Origin: Paenibacillus lutimineralis
GTDB taxonomy: Bacteria > Bacillota > Bacilli > Paenibacillales > Paenibacillaceae
Direction: 5' to 3'
Assembly (NCBI RefSeq): GCF_003991425.1
Contig: NZ_CP034346.1
Coordinates: forward strand, 1,773,501-1,837,500
DNA length: 64,000 bases
Of this stretch, positions 18,915 to 30,626 are shown piece by piece. The stretch's first letter is position 1, and the number at the start of each line of letters is the position of its first letter. The notes under the pieces are model-generated. The model was not told the DNA's origin. It worked only from the letters and a program-made list of their open reading frames with translations, and made no database searches. Both the position numbers and the translations under genes were made by a program.

Positions 18915-19763
18915 ATGATCATTGAGAAGGTCCTTAATAACAATGTTCTTCTGACCAAGAACGCGAAAGGCAAAGAGATCATTGTGATGGGAAGGGGCAT
19001 TTCTTTTAAAAAAGTGATAGGGGATACCGTCGACGAGGAGAAAATCGATAAAACTTTCATGTTAAGCACCAATGAGCTGACTACCAAGCTGACAGAGCTG
19101 CTCTATGAGATCCCGGAATCTCATCTGGAACTGGTCAATGAAATTGTGACTCATGCGAATAAAGTATTGAACACTACGTTTAGCGATAACATTTACTTGA
19201 CCTTGACGGATCATATCCATTTCGCTATCCAGCGCCATAAGAGGGGACTTAGCATTAGCAATGCCATGCTCTTTGAAATTCAGCGTTTCTATAAGAAAGA
19301 ATATGAGATTGGGTTAGATGCGCTCCAGATCATTGAACGGAGTACGGGCTATGCCCTTGGTGAGGATGAAGCGGGTTTTATTACTCTCCATCTTGTTAAT
19401 GCCCGCATGGACAGCAATGAAATGAAATATACGATGAAAATGACTGAGATCGTCCGTAATATCCTCAATATTGTGACCTATCACTATAACATTGTGCTGG
19501 ATGATACTTCGCTCAATTATTCGCGGTTCCTTAGGCATCTACAATATTTTTCTATGCGGGTATTGCGGAAGGAGAGCCATAGCAGCGGAGAGGATTTTCT
19601 TTACAACCAGGTGAAGAACACATATACCAAAGCTTTTGCATGTGTGATGAAAATCAACGAATATTTAGAGAATACTTACGAGCAATCATTAAGCAAAGAC
19701 GAATATGTATATCTGACAATCCACATTCAGCGCGTGACGGAACGCAATAGCCTTGGAGAATAG
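18915..19763 (+). CDS. licT: LicT/BglG-family transcription antiterminator
   Basis: The 282-residue protein has an N-terminal CAT RNA-binding domain (residues 1-55, IEKVLNNNVLLTKNAKGKEIIVMGRGISF) and two PTS regulation domains. PRD1 (about 65-170) shows the conserved histidine in LTDHIHFAIQRHKRG; PRD2 (about 172-280) shows YLTIHIQRV. Phosphorylation by the PTS on these histidines normally switches dimerisation. ATG follows GGAGGGG. Its RNA targets are evidently the RAT elements before its own gene and before the PTS gene downstream. Confidence 0.95.
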   Translation: MIIEKVLNNNVLLTKNAKGKEIIVMGRGISFKKVIGDTVDEEKIDKTFMLSTNELTTKLTELLYEIPESHLELVNEIVTHANKVLNTTFSDNIYLTLTDHIHFAIQRHKRGLSISNAMLFEIQRFYKKEYEIGLDALQIIERSTGYALGEDEAGFITLHLVNARMDSNEMKYTMKMTEIVRNILNIVTYHYNIVLDDTSLNYSRFLRHLQYFSMRVLRKESHSSGEDFLYNQVKNTYTKAFACVMKINEYLENTYEQSLSKDEYVYLTIHIQRVTERNSLGE

Positions 19764-19788
19764 AATATCGTTAAACAATCCGTCATTA

Positions 19789-19820
19789 CAGGGTGTTACT
19801 GGTCATGCAGGCAAAACCTG
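19789..19820 (+). promoter_or_regulatory. Second RAT antiterminator, upstream of the beta-glucoside PTS gene
   Basis: AGGGTGTTACTGGTCATGCAGGCAAAACCTG, in two parts GGGTGTTACTGG and GCAGGCAAAACCT, fits the RAT consensus and overlaps the left arm of a terminator. Confidence 0.85.
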
Positions 19821-19882
19821 AACTGATGGCAAAATGAACATCTCTACAGGTGTTGGTTTTGCCCTGAGTTTAGGTTTTTCTT
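19812..19882 (+). terminator. Conditional terminator between licT and the PTS gene
   Basis: AAAACCTGAACT and TGGCAAAA pair with TTTTGCC and AGTTTAGGTTTT; a TCTTTTTT run follows. It should block the PTS genes unless LicT is active. Confidence 0.85.
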
Positions 19883-19975
19883 TTTTGCTAAGGGAATACT
19901 GGGGTGCATGCTAGCGGCATCCTGGCTGAACCAAAGCACGTTATATATTTTATAGATGCTAAAGGGGTTATGGTC

Positions 19976-23327
<3,352 letters not shown>

Positions 23328-23510
23328 GTATCTAATGCGCTAGTTGCAGGCGTTTAAGTTTTCGTCCCTCTACAGATTGAGAAGAGTAGCCCCTTGAGGC
23401 GTAATGCAGTGCACCTCTTATAATAGACATTGGAACCCCAGGGTAAACTGATGAAAAATAAGGGGATATGTAATCCAAACAACTACTTGTCAAAATCATT
23501 CGTTTCAACC

Positions 23511-23546
23511 AAAAAGCTGATGCTCTATTTTGGCATCAGCTTTTTT
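23511..23546. terminator. Bidirectional terminator between bglA and the M13 peptidase gene
   Basis: AAAAAGCTGATGC pairs with GCATCAGCTTTTTT. It lies between two convergent genes. Confidence 0.9.
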
Positions 23547-23593
23547 ATAGTTTCATAGTCGAGTTTATATTCCATCTAGTCCGTGTTTAAGAA

Positions 23594-25945
23594 TTACCAA
23601 ATGCTTACGCGATTCTCAGGAGCAACATACATAGCATCTTTCTCGGTTACTTCATAGGCTTTATAGAACTCAGGGAAGTTCGAGACGGTGCGGTTAACAC
23701 GTACTTTGTTCGCAGAATGTGTGTCAACGGTTGACATATATGCAGCGATCTCTTTATTCATTGTGGTACGCCAGATTGTTGCATAGCCTTCAAAATAAGC
23801 TTTGTAATCCGGATTTTCCATTTTGGACAACACTTGAAGTGAAGCAGCCATGCCGCCGAGGTCGGCGATATTTTCGCTTACGGTCAGTTTGCCGTTGTTA
23901 TATACGCCAGGAACGACTTCAACGCCGTCATAATAAGCGATAACTTGCTCACATTTTTCCTGGAATTTCTTATAATCCTCTGGCGTCCACCAGTCGACTG
24001 CATTTCCGTTCTCATCATAGGCGGAGCCTAGATTATCAAAAGCATGGCTGATCTCATGCGCAATGACCATGCCGATCGCACCCAGATTTGCCTCATGCTT
24101 GGCTTTCAGATCATAGAACGGAGCCTGCAAGATTCCTGCCGGGAACACGATTTCGTTGTTCAACGGATTGTAATAAGCATTTACATCGTAGACGCTCATC
24201 ATCCAGCTATTCTTGTCAACAGGCTGGCCGAGTGAAGCAACCGCACGTGCTTTACTAGCCTTGGAGATCGCAACGATATTTTCAAACAACGATCCGCCAT
24301 CCTCGTAGGATTTAATAGTTACATTATTTAGTGAATCGTCCCATTTATCCGGATAACCGATTTTGATTGTCATTTTATCTAGCTTCTTGATGGCTTTGGC
24401 TTTGGTTGTCTCGGACATCCAGTCCAGGGCCTGAATCCGTTCTTTATAAACTTCAATAAACTGTTTGACCATTTGCTCGACATCTTGTTTAGCTTCTTTG
24501 CTGAAGTAGCGTTCTGCGAACTCCTGGCTAAGATAATCGCTCATCACCCCTTGGGTGATCATCAGGGCGATTTCCTCATTTGTTTTTTCGCCTTCTACAC
24601 CGAACATTTCAGACTGGAACTCTTGGCTGATTTTAATGAAATCTTCTGACAGCATACTACCTGTATTAATCAATAACAATGCTTTGGTATAGGTTTTGAG
24701 CGTGTCGAGATTTTTGTCAGTTAATATTTCAGCTGATTTATTCACCAATCCGATGTCAGTTACAATCACTTTATCCGTGTTGTCGAGGTGAAGCTCTTTC
24801 ATCAATTTAGCCATATCAAATGACTTGAAGAGTGCAACAAATTTGTCTTTGGTGTAAGCATTGTAGAAGTTATTTACGTTTCCTTGATCCTGAATGTCCA
24901 TTGTCGCTGCGGCCAACTCTTTTTCGAAGGAATACATTGCTTCAGCCTGTGCTTTTGCAGAGTTCTCATCTACTCCAGACAGCTTGAACAATTTCGTTAA
25001 ATAACCAGTATACACGTTCTTGGTCCGCTCATCCCCGGAAACATAGCTGTTCTTATCGAGTACGGTGCCTAAGCCCGAGAAATACAAAGTGTTGACATTA
25101 CTGTCTTTGGCATCTCCCATAACGGCAAAAGAAAGCAGAGAACCGTTCGACATTGCACTTTCAATTTCTAGAGTTGTATCGAGCAATTGTTGAATGGAAG
25201 AAGCTTTATCAATGGCGGCCAAATAAGGAGCGATCGGCTTGATTCCCTGCTGGTTACGATGCTCTACATCGAGAGCGGTTTTGTAAAAATCGGCAATTTT
25301 CTGCTCCATGGAGCCTGCTTGCTGTGGCTTCTGCACGATTTCATCAATGATTGTTTTGACTCGTTCCTCGTTCAAGGTTGCCAGTTCATTAAATACACCG
25401 TTAGTCATTTCTCCAGCTGGGATGGTGGATTTATTCAGCCAGGTTTTATTCACGAATTCATAATAATCATCGCGTGGATTCGATCCTTTGAGGGCCATCA
25501 AGCGTTTCGTTAGTGTGTTTAATTGCTCCATGGTAATGTGGTCGGAAGCTCCAAGCTTTCCGTTGGGATAACCGTTAATGATGCCCGTTGCTGTTAGCTT
25601 GACGATTTCATCCTCTGCCCATTTCGGGATGTCAATGAACTCAGCAGAGTTGTTGGAAATACGTAGATCATTGCCCTTTGGCTCAGGCAGCTCGGAGAAC
25701 GCCCGACTCAGCATAATTAAAGCTTCAATTCGGGATACATCTTGGTTTTCCTTTGCATCTCCTTTGCCATAGCCTTGTAGAATATCCTCCTTCTTGACAC
25801 CAGGGTTGTAATCATCTGCGGCTTTCAATAGATAGTTAACAACTTCTCCCCGTGTCACATTTGGCTCTGCTGCTTGAGCCAGTCCAGCTGGAAGTATGCT
25901 TAATAAAATGGATGAAGATAGTAGTACTGCTGCAAGTTTTTTCAC
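23594..25945 (-). CDS. SLH-anchored M13-family (neprilysin/PepO-type) zinc metallopeptidase
   Basis: The protein has 783 residues from the GTG at 25945, which follows CAGGAGGAGAAAAC. A signal peptide (VKKLAAVLLSSSILLSILPAGLAQA) is followed by SLH-type repeats to about residue 150 and then a full M13 peptidase. The zinc motif HEISH lies in VIAHEISHAFDNLG, with the third ligand glutamate in ENIADLGG; the substrate-binding NAYYNP precedes it. M13 enzymes cleave short peptides. Most bacterial members are cytoplasmic or membrane-anchored, so an SLH-anchored form implies peptide processing at the cell wall. It is convergent with the bgl genes. Confidence 0.92.
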   Translation of the reverse strand: MKKLAAVLLSSSILLSILPAGLAQAAEPNVTRGEVVNYLLKAADDYNPGVKKEDILQGYGKGDAKENQDVSRIEALIMLSRAFSELPEPKGNDLRISNNSAEFIDIPKWAEDEIVKLTATGIINGYPNGKLGASDHITMEQLNTLTKRLMALKGSNPRDDYYEFVNKTWLNKSTIPAGEMTNGVFNELATLNEERVKTIIDEIVQKPQQAGSMEQKIADFYKTALDVEHRNQQGIKPIAPYLAAIDKASSIQQLLDTTLEIESAMSNGSLLSFAVMGDAKDSNVNTLYFSGLGTVLDKNSYVSGDERTKNVYTGYLTKLFKLSGVDENSAKAQAEAMYSFEKELAAATMDIQDQGNVNNFYNAYTKDKFVALFKSFDMAKLMKELHLDNTDKVIVTDIGLVNKSAEILTDKNLDTLKTYTKALLLINTGSMLSEDFIKISQEFQSEMFGVEGEKTNEEIALMITQGVMSDYLSQEFAERYFSKEAKQDVEQMVKQFIEVYKERIQALDWMSETTKAKAIKKLDKMTIKIGYPDKWDDSLNNVTIKSYEDGGSLFENIVAISKASKARAVASLGQPVDKNSWMMSVYDVNAYYNPLNNEIVFPAGILQAPFYDLKAKHEANLGAIGMVIAHEISHAFDNLGSAYDENGNAVDWWTPEDYKKFQEKCEQVIAYYDGVEVVPGVYNNGKLTVSENIADLGGMAASLQVLSKMENPDYKAYFEGYATIWRTTMNKEIAAYMSTVDTHSANKVRVNRTVSNFPEFYKAYEVTEKDAMYVAPENRVSIW

Positions 25946-26123
25946 GTTTTCTCCTCCTGTAGGTTCATGCAAACATGCAAACTATGTAATTCGAGTGAAT
26001 AAGCAAACAGGATACGAGCTCCTGTATGGTATTATTCTCCTTATTGTATACGGAATAGAAGCTTGGAGGATTCAAAAAATGAAAATTATCATGGGATTTC
26101 GGAAATATTCTGAAAATAGCATT

Positions 26124-26193
26124 GGTAATCCCCTTTTAGAAAGTCCTACTGCCGATGTACTTGTTTTTTGCTAAAATGAACGTGAATATTGAT
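26124..26193 (+). repeat. Promoter-region repeat copy A (upstream of methyltransferase)
   Basis: About 70 bases here closely resemble 26977-27050 ahead of the Wadjet operon. Shared blocks are TAATCCCCT..TAGAAAGTCC.ACTG and TTTTTGCTA.AATGAA.GTGAATAT. The TAAAAT in the second block may be a -10 element. Confidence 0.75.
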
Positions 26194-26224
26194 GTACAGA
26201 AATTTGAGATGGAGGGATCATGTT

Positions 26225-26845
26225 ATGAGTGAACATCATTCAAACATCAAGTCAGCTCTCCGACGGGCATACGACAATCATGCCGAACTTCGGGAATCAG
26301 TGGGGATGGAGCTTTGGAAGGTTGAGGAGAGGGATTATGTACTAGAGACATTCCAAGCAAATGAAGTGCGAAGCATCCTAGAAATTGGCGCAGGACCAGG
26401 GCGAGATAGCTTGTTTTTTAAAGAACATGGGTTTACTCTAACTGCCGTGGATTTGTCGGAAGAAATGGTGCGTTTATGTAAGCAAAAGGGACTAACTGCA
26501 CAAGTGATGGATTTTTACCAATTGGATTTCCCCGATCAAACCTTTGATGCAGTGTACGCGATGAACTGTTTACTGCATGTTCCCAAAAGTAAGCTGCCCG
26601 ACGTTCTTATGGAGATCAGACGTATTTTGAAACAAAACGGCTTGTTCTTTCTAGGATTGTATGGTGGTGTATCTACGGATAGCATTTGGGAGCAGGATAC
26701 TTATGAACCGAAACGCTATTTTGCTATGTACCCTGACAATGAGATTCAAGAGATTATCCAGGACTATTTCAAATTGGATGATTTCCATACAAGGTTTTTA
26801 GGCGAGGGGAATCCTCATTTTCAATCGTTGTTGATTAGGAACTGA
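26225..26845 (+). CDS. Class I SAM-dependent methyltransferase
   Basis: The protein has 206 residues from ATG 26225, chosen because GGAGGG lies eight bases upstream. Motif I is ILEIGAGPGRDSLFF, motif II AVDLSEEMV, and the post-motif region FDAVYAMNCLLHVPKSKL. This is the Methyltransf_11/25-type fold; the substrate is unknown. Its upstream region is a near copy of the one before the Wadjet operon, suggesting shared control with that defence system. Confidence 0.85.
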   Translation: MSEHHSNIKSALRRAYDNHAELRESVGMELWKVEERDYVLETFQANEVRSILEIGAGPGRDSLFFKEHGFTLTAVDLSEEMVRLCKQKGLTAQVMDFYQLDFPDQTFDAVYAMNCLLHVPKSKLPDVLMEIRRILKQNGLFFLGLYGGVSTDSIWEQDTYEPKRYFAMYPDNEIQEIIQDYFKLDDFHTRFLGEGNPHFQSLLIRN

Positions 26846-26976
26846 TTTCTGAAAATACGAAGGAATCGGATGACAGATGTGGTAATACGGGTAGTTTTAG
26901 GAGATAGAACATTATTTAGAGGTCAGTTATGATTAGATAGATCATGATTGACTTGTTTTTTTATTGTTTATAAAAG

Positions 26977-27050
26977 GTTGCTAATCCCCTACTAGAAAGT
27001 CCCACTGTATGTGCATCTCATTTTTGCTAGAATGAATGTGAATATGATCG
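26977..27050 (+). repeat. Promoter-region repeat copy B (upstream of the Wadjet operon)
   Basis: This is the partner of 26124-26193; it lies about 50 bases before the first Wadjet start codon. TAGAAT in TTTTTGCTAGAATGAA is the likely -10. The conserved block upstream of it could be a regulator site. Confidence 0.75.
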
Positions 27051-27101
27051 CATAGGAATACGTTTCAAGAAAAATTCCCAATAGGGAGTTGAGAGAAAAT
27101 C

Positions 27102-28418
27102 GTGAATGGACAAGAGCAACTATTGAGATATTTGCAACAACATATTTTGCGAAGTGGAGAGGAGTTATCTCTGAGAATTTTAGAGAACTCTGTGGGCACC
27201 ATTATAGACATTCCAGTTGTCAAGAGGACAGTTCGTACATATCGACAAGTAGGTATTTTGACGTTAACAACCGATATGCAGCAATGGCAGGATACATCTG
27301 TTCCAGACGTGGATCTACTTAAGTGGACACCTGGGCGGCGGGCCACTCTGGAGGATGAGCAGCAGGCATTTGAGTGGCTTTCTGCCGGGTGGATTATCAA
27401 GGAAATGCGCTTGAAACGGGATGGGAAGACAACTGATAAGCTTTGTTATCGAATGGGGTATCGTCTGTTCGCTTTACAGTGGCAAAGACAAGACCAAGAG
27501 AGAACTAAGCTAGCGGAACAGCTTGAGAGCTGTCGATCGAGAGCAGCGCGGCTGCAGAGACAAGGGACTAGCGTGATACAGAACGAACGAAAGACTCTGA
27601 TATCTCTTCTGCAAAGCCGACTTATCGCTCATAGTAGTCTAACGATTGACGAACTGGAGGGAGCAGAGCTTTTCCAAGCCCAATGGAGTAATTTGAAGAG
27701 AATTCAATTTTTGCATTTTATACTGGCATTTATTCTAGTATCGAACGAACAGGATGTTTTTGATTGGAAAGAGATTGGTGCGCGATATTATAAAGAAATC
27801 GGTGGCTCCAAAGTGTTTGATACACACAAAGATGAATTTATCAGAACGCTGGAACTATGGGCAGGACAATCGGCAACTCATCTCGGTTTGATCAGTCCTG
27901 GTCAGATTACCCCTATATACTTCTCGGGGCCTCTAGAGGGACAATGGTCTGTCCATCGCCCGGGACCTGTTCATGCATTAACGGATATATCTGCTGTACA
28001 GGATGATTATCATACCAGTGCGTCAACCCTTTGGTTGGTAGAGAACCGAGGGATTCTGACACGAATTGCCGCAGACCAACATTTTGCTGAAAAATCAAAT
28101 TGCTTGATCATATGCGTGGATGGGCATATCCGGAGTTCGCACAAAATGCTGATTCACCGATTGGTTGCTAATAATTCGATTAACCAGGTGTTGATGTGGA
28201 GTGACTATGATGAAGATGGCTTTGGCATTGCCAGAGAAATGATGGAAGCGGTCTCGGCCAGTAAGCTTATGTTAAAGTGGATTTGTCATGATCATCAGAT
28301 CATTACGAATTGGATGGATTACCAAACTTATATGAAGAAGCTGCTGCAGGAGAGTTCCATAGAGCAGGAGCAGGTGCTGGGAGGATACAAGGATTGGAAT
28401 CGATGGATCGACCACTGA
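27102..28418 (+). CDS. jetD: Wadjet JetD / MksG-type Toprim nuclease subunit
   Basis: The 438-residue protein ends in a Toprim fold of the DUF2220/DUF2399 type. The catalytic glutamate is probably E314 in LWLVENRG and the metal-binding acidic cluster is D368-x-D370-x-D372 in WSDYDEDGFG. The N-terminal part has winged-helix-like and coiled segments (about 1-160). In Wadjet (JetABCD, equal to MksBEFG) this subunit cleaves closed circular plasmid DNA after loop extrusion by the SMC core. It starts at GTG 27102 and overlaps the next gene by 16 bases. Its position at the head of the operon is unusual; it is usually last. Confidence 0.8.
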   Translation: MNGQEQLLRYLQQHILRSGEELSLRILENSVGTIIDIPVVKRTVRTYRQVGILTLTTDMQQWQDTSVPDVDLLKWTPGRRATLEDEQQAFEWLSAGWIIKEMRLKRDGKTTDKLCYRMGYRLFALQWQRQDQERTKLAEQLESCRSRAARLQRQGTSVIQNERKTLISLLQSRLIAHSSLTIDELEGAELFQAQWSNLKRIQFLHFILAFILVSNEQDVFDWKEIGARYYKEIGGSKVFDTHKDEFIRTLELWAGQSATHLGLISPGQITPIYFSGPLEGQWSVHRPGPVHALTDISAVQDDYHTSASTLWLVENRGILTRIAADQHFAEKSNCLIICVDGHIRSSHKMLIHRLVANNSINQVLMWSDYDEDGFGIAREMMEAVSASKLMLKWICHDHQIITNWMDYQTYMKKLLQESSIEQEQVLGGYKDWNRWIDH

Positions 28419-29863
28419 TATCTATATTTGAAACAGAAGAGACCTCTGCGGAAATACATCAGTCGATGCGGGATATTGCGTATCTCTCAGGCGTGTTAAG
28501 TGATCTGGGCTCGCAAAATGCTTTTCAGACTCCTGCGGAGATATTGCGCTTCTTGCGCATCATTCAACTGATCAATGAAGAGGCACTAGGACTTGATGAA
28601 CCTATTGAGAATTCAGACACATTATTCTACAGATACCGGAATCGCTATAAGGACCCGGAGCCCCCTAGCCGTAAACGGGTCGAACAGATTATTAATGTGC
28701 TGGTCAAATATAATTGGATCTCCAAGCAGTCCAGGCAATTGAAAATGCGCGACGTTGGTAAACGGATGATGGATGCTCTGATCCGTCTAGCTAATGATTC
28801 GCTTGCCTACTACATGCATGATGATATTGGGAGGTCCCTGTTTCAGGCTAGACGTGATGCTGAGCTAAGCGAAGCCTACGATGATCATGGCATCTCAGGA
28901 GGCAATCGAATCGCCAGTATGATCAGAAATCTGGAGAATGCGATCGAGCTGATGAGAGAACGGGAACTGGAGATGCTGGCAGATCGGGGGGCATTACCGC
29001 AGCTTGAGATGATTCATCAGTTAATGCTGGAGCTAGAGGTCAAGCTGAATGAACGCTTCCGTCAATTTCAGACGTTGGAGGATAGTCTTGTCTTAAGCAA
29101 TTTGATGCAGCAAGGAACGACTGCCTTGGCAGAAGGAACGAATCTAAGCATCGGTATGATTCATAAATACTTGAAATTCACGACGATGCAGCAGACGTTG
29201 CTCTCATCGACGATTCATCCCGAGAAGGTAAGGGAATTTATTATGAAGATGTATGACCCTCCGATAGAATCGGATATTCCGAATAGCCATCAGCTGATGA
29301 GCTTTATGGAGCAGGATTTGTATCCGGGGGAAGCGGCAGATGGATTATGGGTCCCTGTTAAGTTTGCATCACCTCTATCGGCGGCAGCGATCCACGAGGC
29401 GGTTCATTATCTAGAGACGTACGAGCCTATAGTTGACCTTGTCTCCGTACAGGATGAGGAAGAAGAGTATGTAGCAGAGGAAGTTGCGATTGATAAGGTA
29501 GGGGATTTGATCGGACAATCCGAATGGCTGCTGACGAAATCAATGATTCGCACAGAGGAGATCGAGATATATATGGATCAGGTGCATGAAGCGCCGATTG
29601 AACAAGTGGTGATTGAAGCGACTTCTCCGGCATGGGGGGATGCGATTAATGCATTGACCGCTGTCGCCGCTCTAATAGGCAGTAAGAGAATGTCGATAGA
29701 GCCTGCTACTGAAGATCAGTTGCAGAATAGGCTGTTCGATAACAAAATGTGGGATTGGATGAGGCAAGAGGATCGGAGACAAATGGCGAGGCAGAGGTAT
29801 TCTGGCCGACCAGGCTCTACAGAGAAGGATAAGACAGAGGAAGGGAATGGAGATCTTGAATAG
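28403..29863 (+). CDS. jetA: Wadjet JetA / MksF-type kleisin subunit
   Basis: The protein has 486 residues from ATG 28403, which overlaps the preceding gene by 16 bases. It is largely helical with an N-terminal winged-helix region (about 1-130), a long coiled segment around 190-250 (MIRNLENAIELMRERELEMLADRG) and an acidic C-terminal winged domain, as in MukF/MksF kleisins. This subunit bridges the SMC heads. Identification rests on gene order with the KITE and SMC partners and on overall shape more than on a single motif. Confidence 0.75.
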   Translation: MDRPLISIFETEETSAEIHQSMRDIAYLSGVLSDLGSQNAFQTPAEILRFLRIIQLINEEALGLDEPIENSDTLFYRYRNRYKDPEPPSRKRVEQIINVLVKYNWISKQSRQLKMRDVGKRMMDALIRLANDSLAYYMHDDIGRSLFQARRDAELSEAYDDHGISGGNRIASMIRNLENAIELMRERELEMLADRGALPQLEMIHQLMLELEVKLNERFRQFQTLEDSLVLSNLMQQGTTALAEGTNLSIGMIHKYLKFTTMQQTLLSSTIHPEKVREFIMKMYDPPIESDIPNSHQLMSFMEQDLYPGEAADGLWVPVKFASPLSAAAIHEAVHYLETYEPIVDLVSVQDEEEEYVAEEVAIDKVGDLIGQSEWLLTKSMIRTEEIEIYMDQVHEAPIEQVVIEATSPAWGDAINALTAVAALIGSKRMSIEPATEDQLQNRLFDNKMWDWMRQEDRRQMARQRYSGRPGSTEKDKTEEGNGDLE

Positions 29864-30626
29864 CGATGAGACAAGTACTTCTAATGTTGAACAGGAGGCA
29901 GAAGAGAACGGAAAGTCTAGTTTGACAGGGGCAGCTTCTGAGAATATTGATTCTATAACGGATGATTCCTCTCTGTATTCTTTGAATGTGCTGCAAGCTC
30001 TTAAAGGAATACTCTCTCAGGAAGAGGAACTGGTATTCATGAATATTTTATTCTCATCATCAGCCACGCTGCGTTCAGGCAACTTTGGACTATCGAGAAA
30101 AGAAGTTGAGAAGCAGCTACGAATCACAGATCAGGATGAAGCCTTTTATTCCTTCATAACACGGGTCAATCAGGCGGTAGGCAGGTATTTCCAAGTGATC
30201 TACGATGAGAAAAAAGATCAGGTTATAGCGATGATGCGTGTCTCTGCTAGGGCTGCACGTAGTACGCTGTCGAAGGAAAGTCTAGCGATCCTGCTGTTCA
30301 TGTTCTATCAACAAGAGGTACTGCAGCATGAATTTACGCTGTTCGATCAATTGCTAAGCGCTTTTGGACATGAGACCACGAAGGCAAATCAGCGATTACT
30401 GCTTAATATCGATCCCTTGAAGAAGATTGGGGCGGTTGAGGAATATGACACGAATTCACTGGAGAAGGCGTATCAACTAACAGCGATTGGTGTGAATATG
30501 TTCTCGGATTCATTTCTGCGCAGAACGGTAGAATTCAGTCAATCCAATCAGTTGAGTAAGGAAGAAGTACTGAAGTTCTTCAAGCGTTACAACTTATATC
30601 GGGAAGGGGAGGAGGAGAGGCAATGA
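29847..30626 (+). CDS. jetB: Wadjet JetB / MksE-type KITE subunit
   Basis: The 259-residue protein fits the DUF4194/MksE-type double winged-helix subunit that binds the kleisin in Wadjet complexes. The first 55 residues are acidic and likely disordered; the core runs from LNVLQALKGILSQEEELVFMNILF to the end. It overlaps the kleisin gene by 17 bases and the SMC gene by four, so all four products should be made in set ratios. Confidence 0.75.
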   Translation: MEILNSDETSTSNVEQEAEENGKSSLTGAASENIDSITDDSSLYSLNVLQALKGILSQEEELVFMNILFSSSATLRSGNFGLSRKEVEKQLRITDQDEAFYSFITRVNQAVGRYFQVIYDEKKDQVIAMMRVSARAARSTLSKESLAILLFMFYQQEVLQHEFTLFDQLLSAFGHETTKANQRLLLNIDPLKKIGAVEEYDTNSLEKAYQLTAIGVNMFSDSFLRRTVEFSQSNQLSKEEVLKFFKRYNLYREGEEERQ

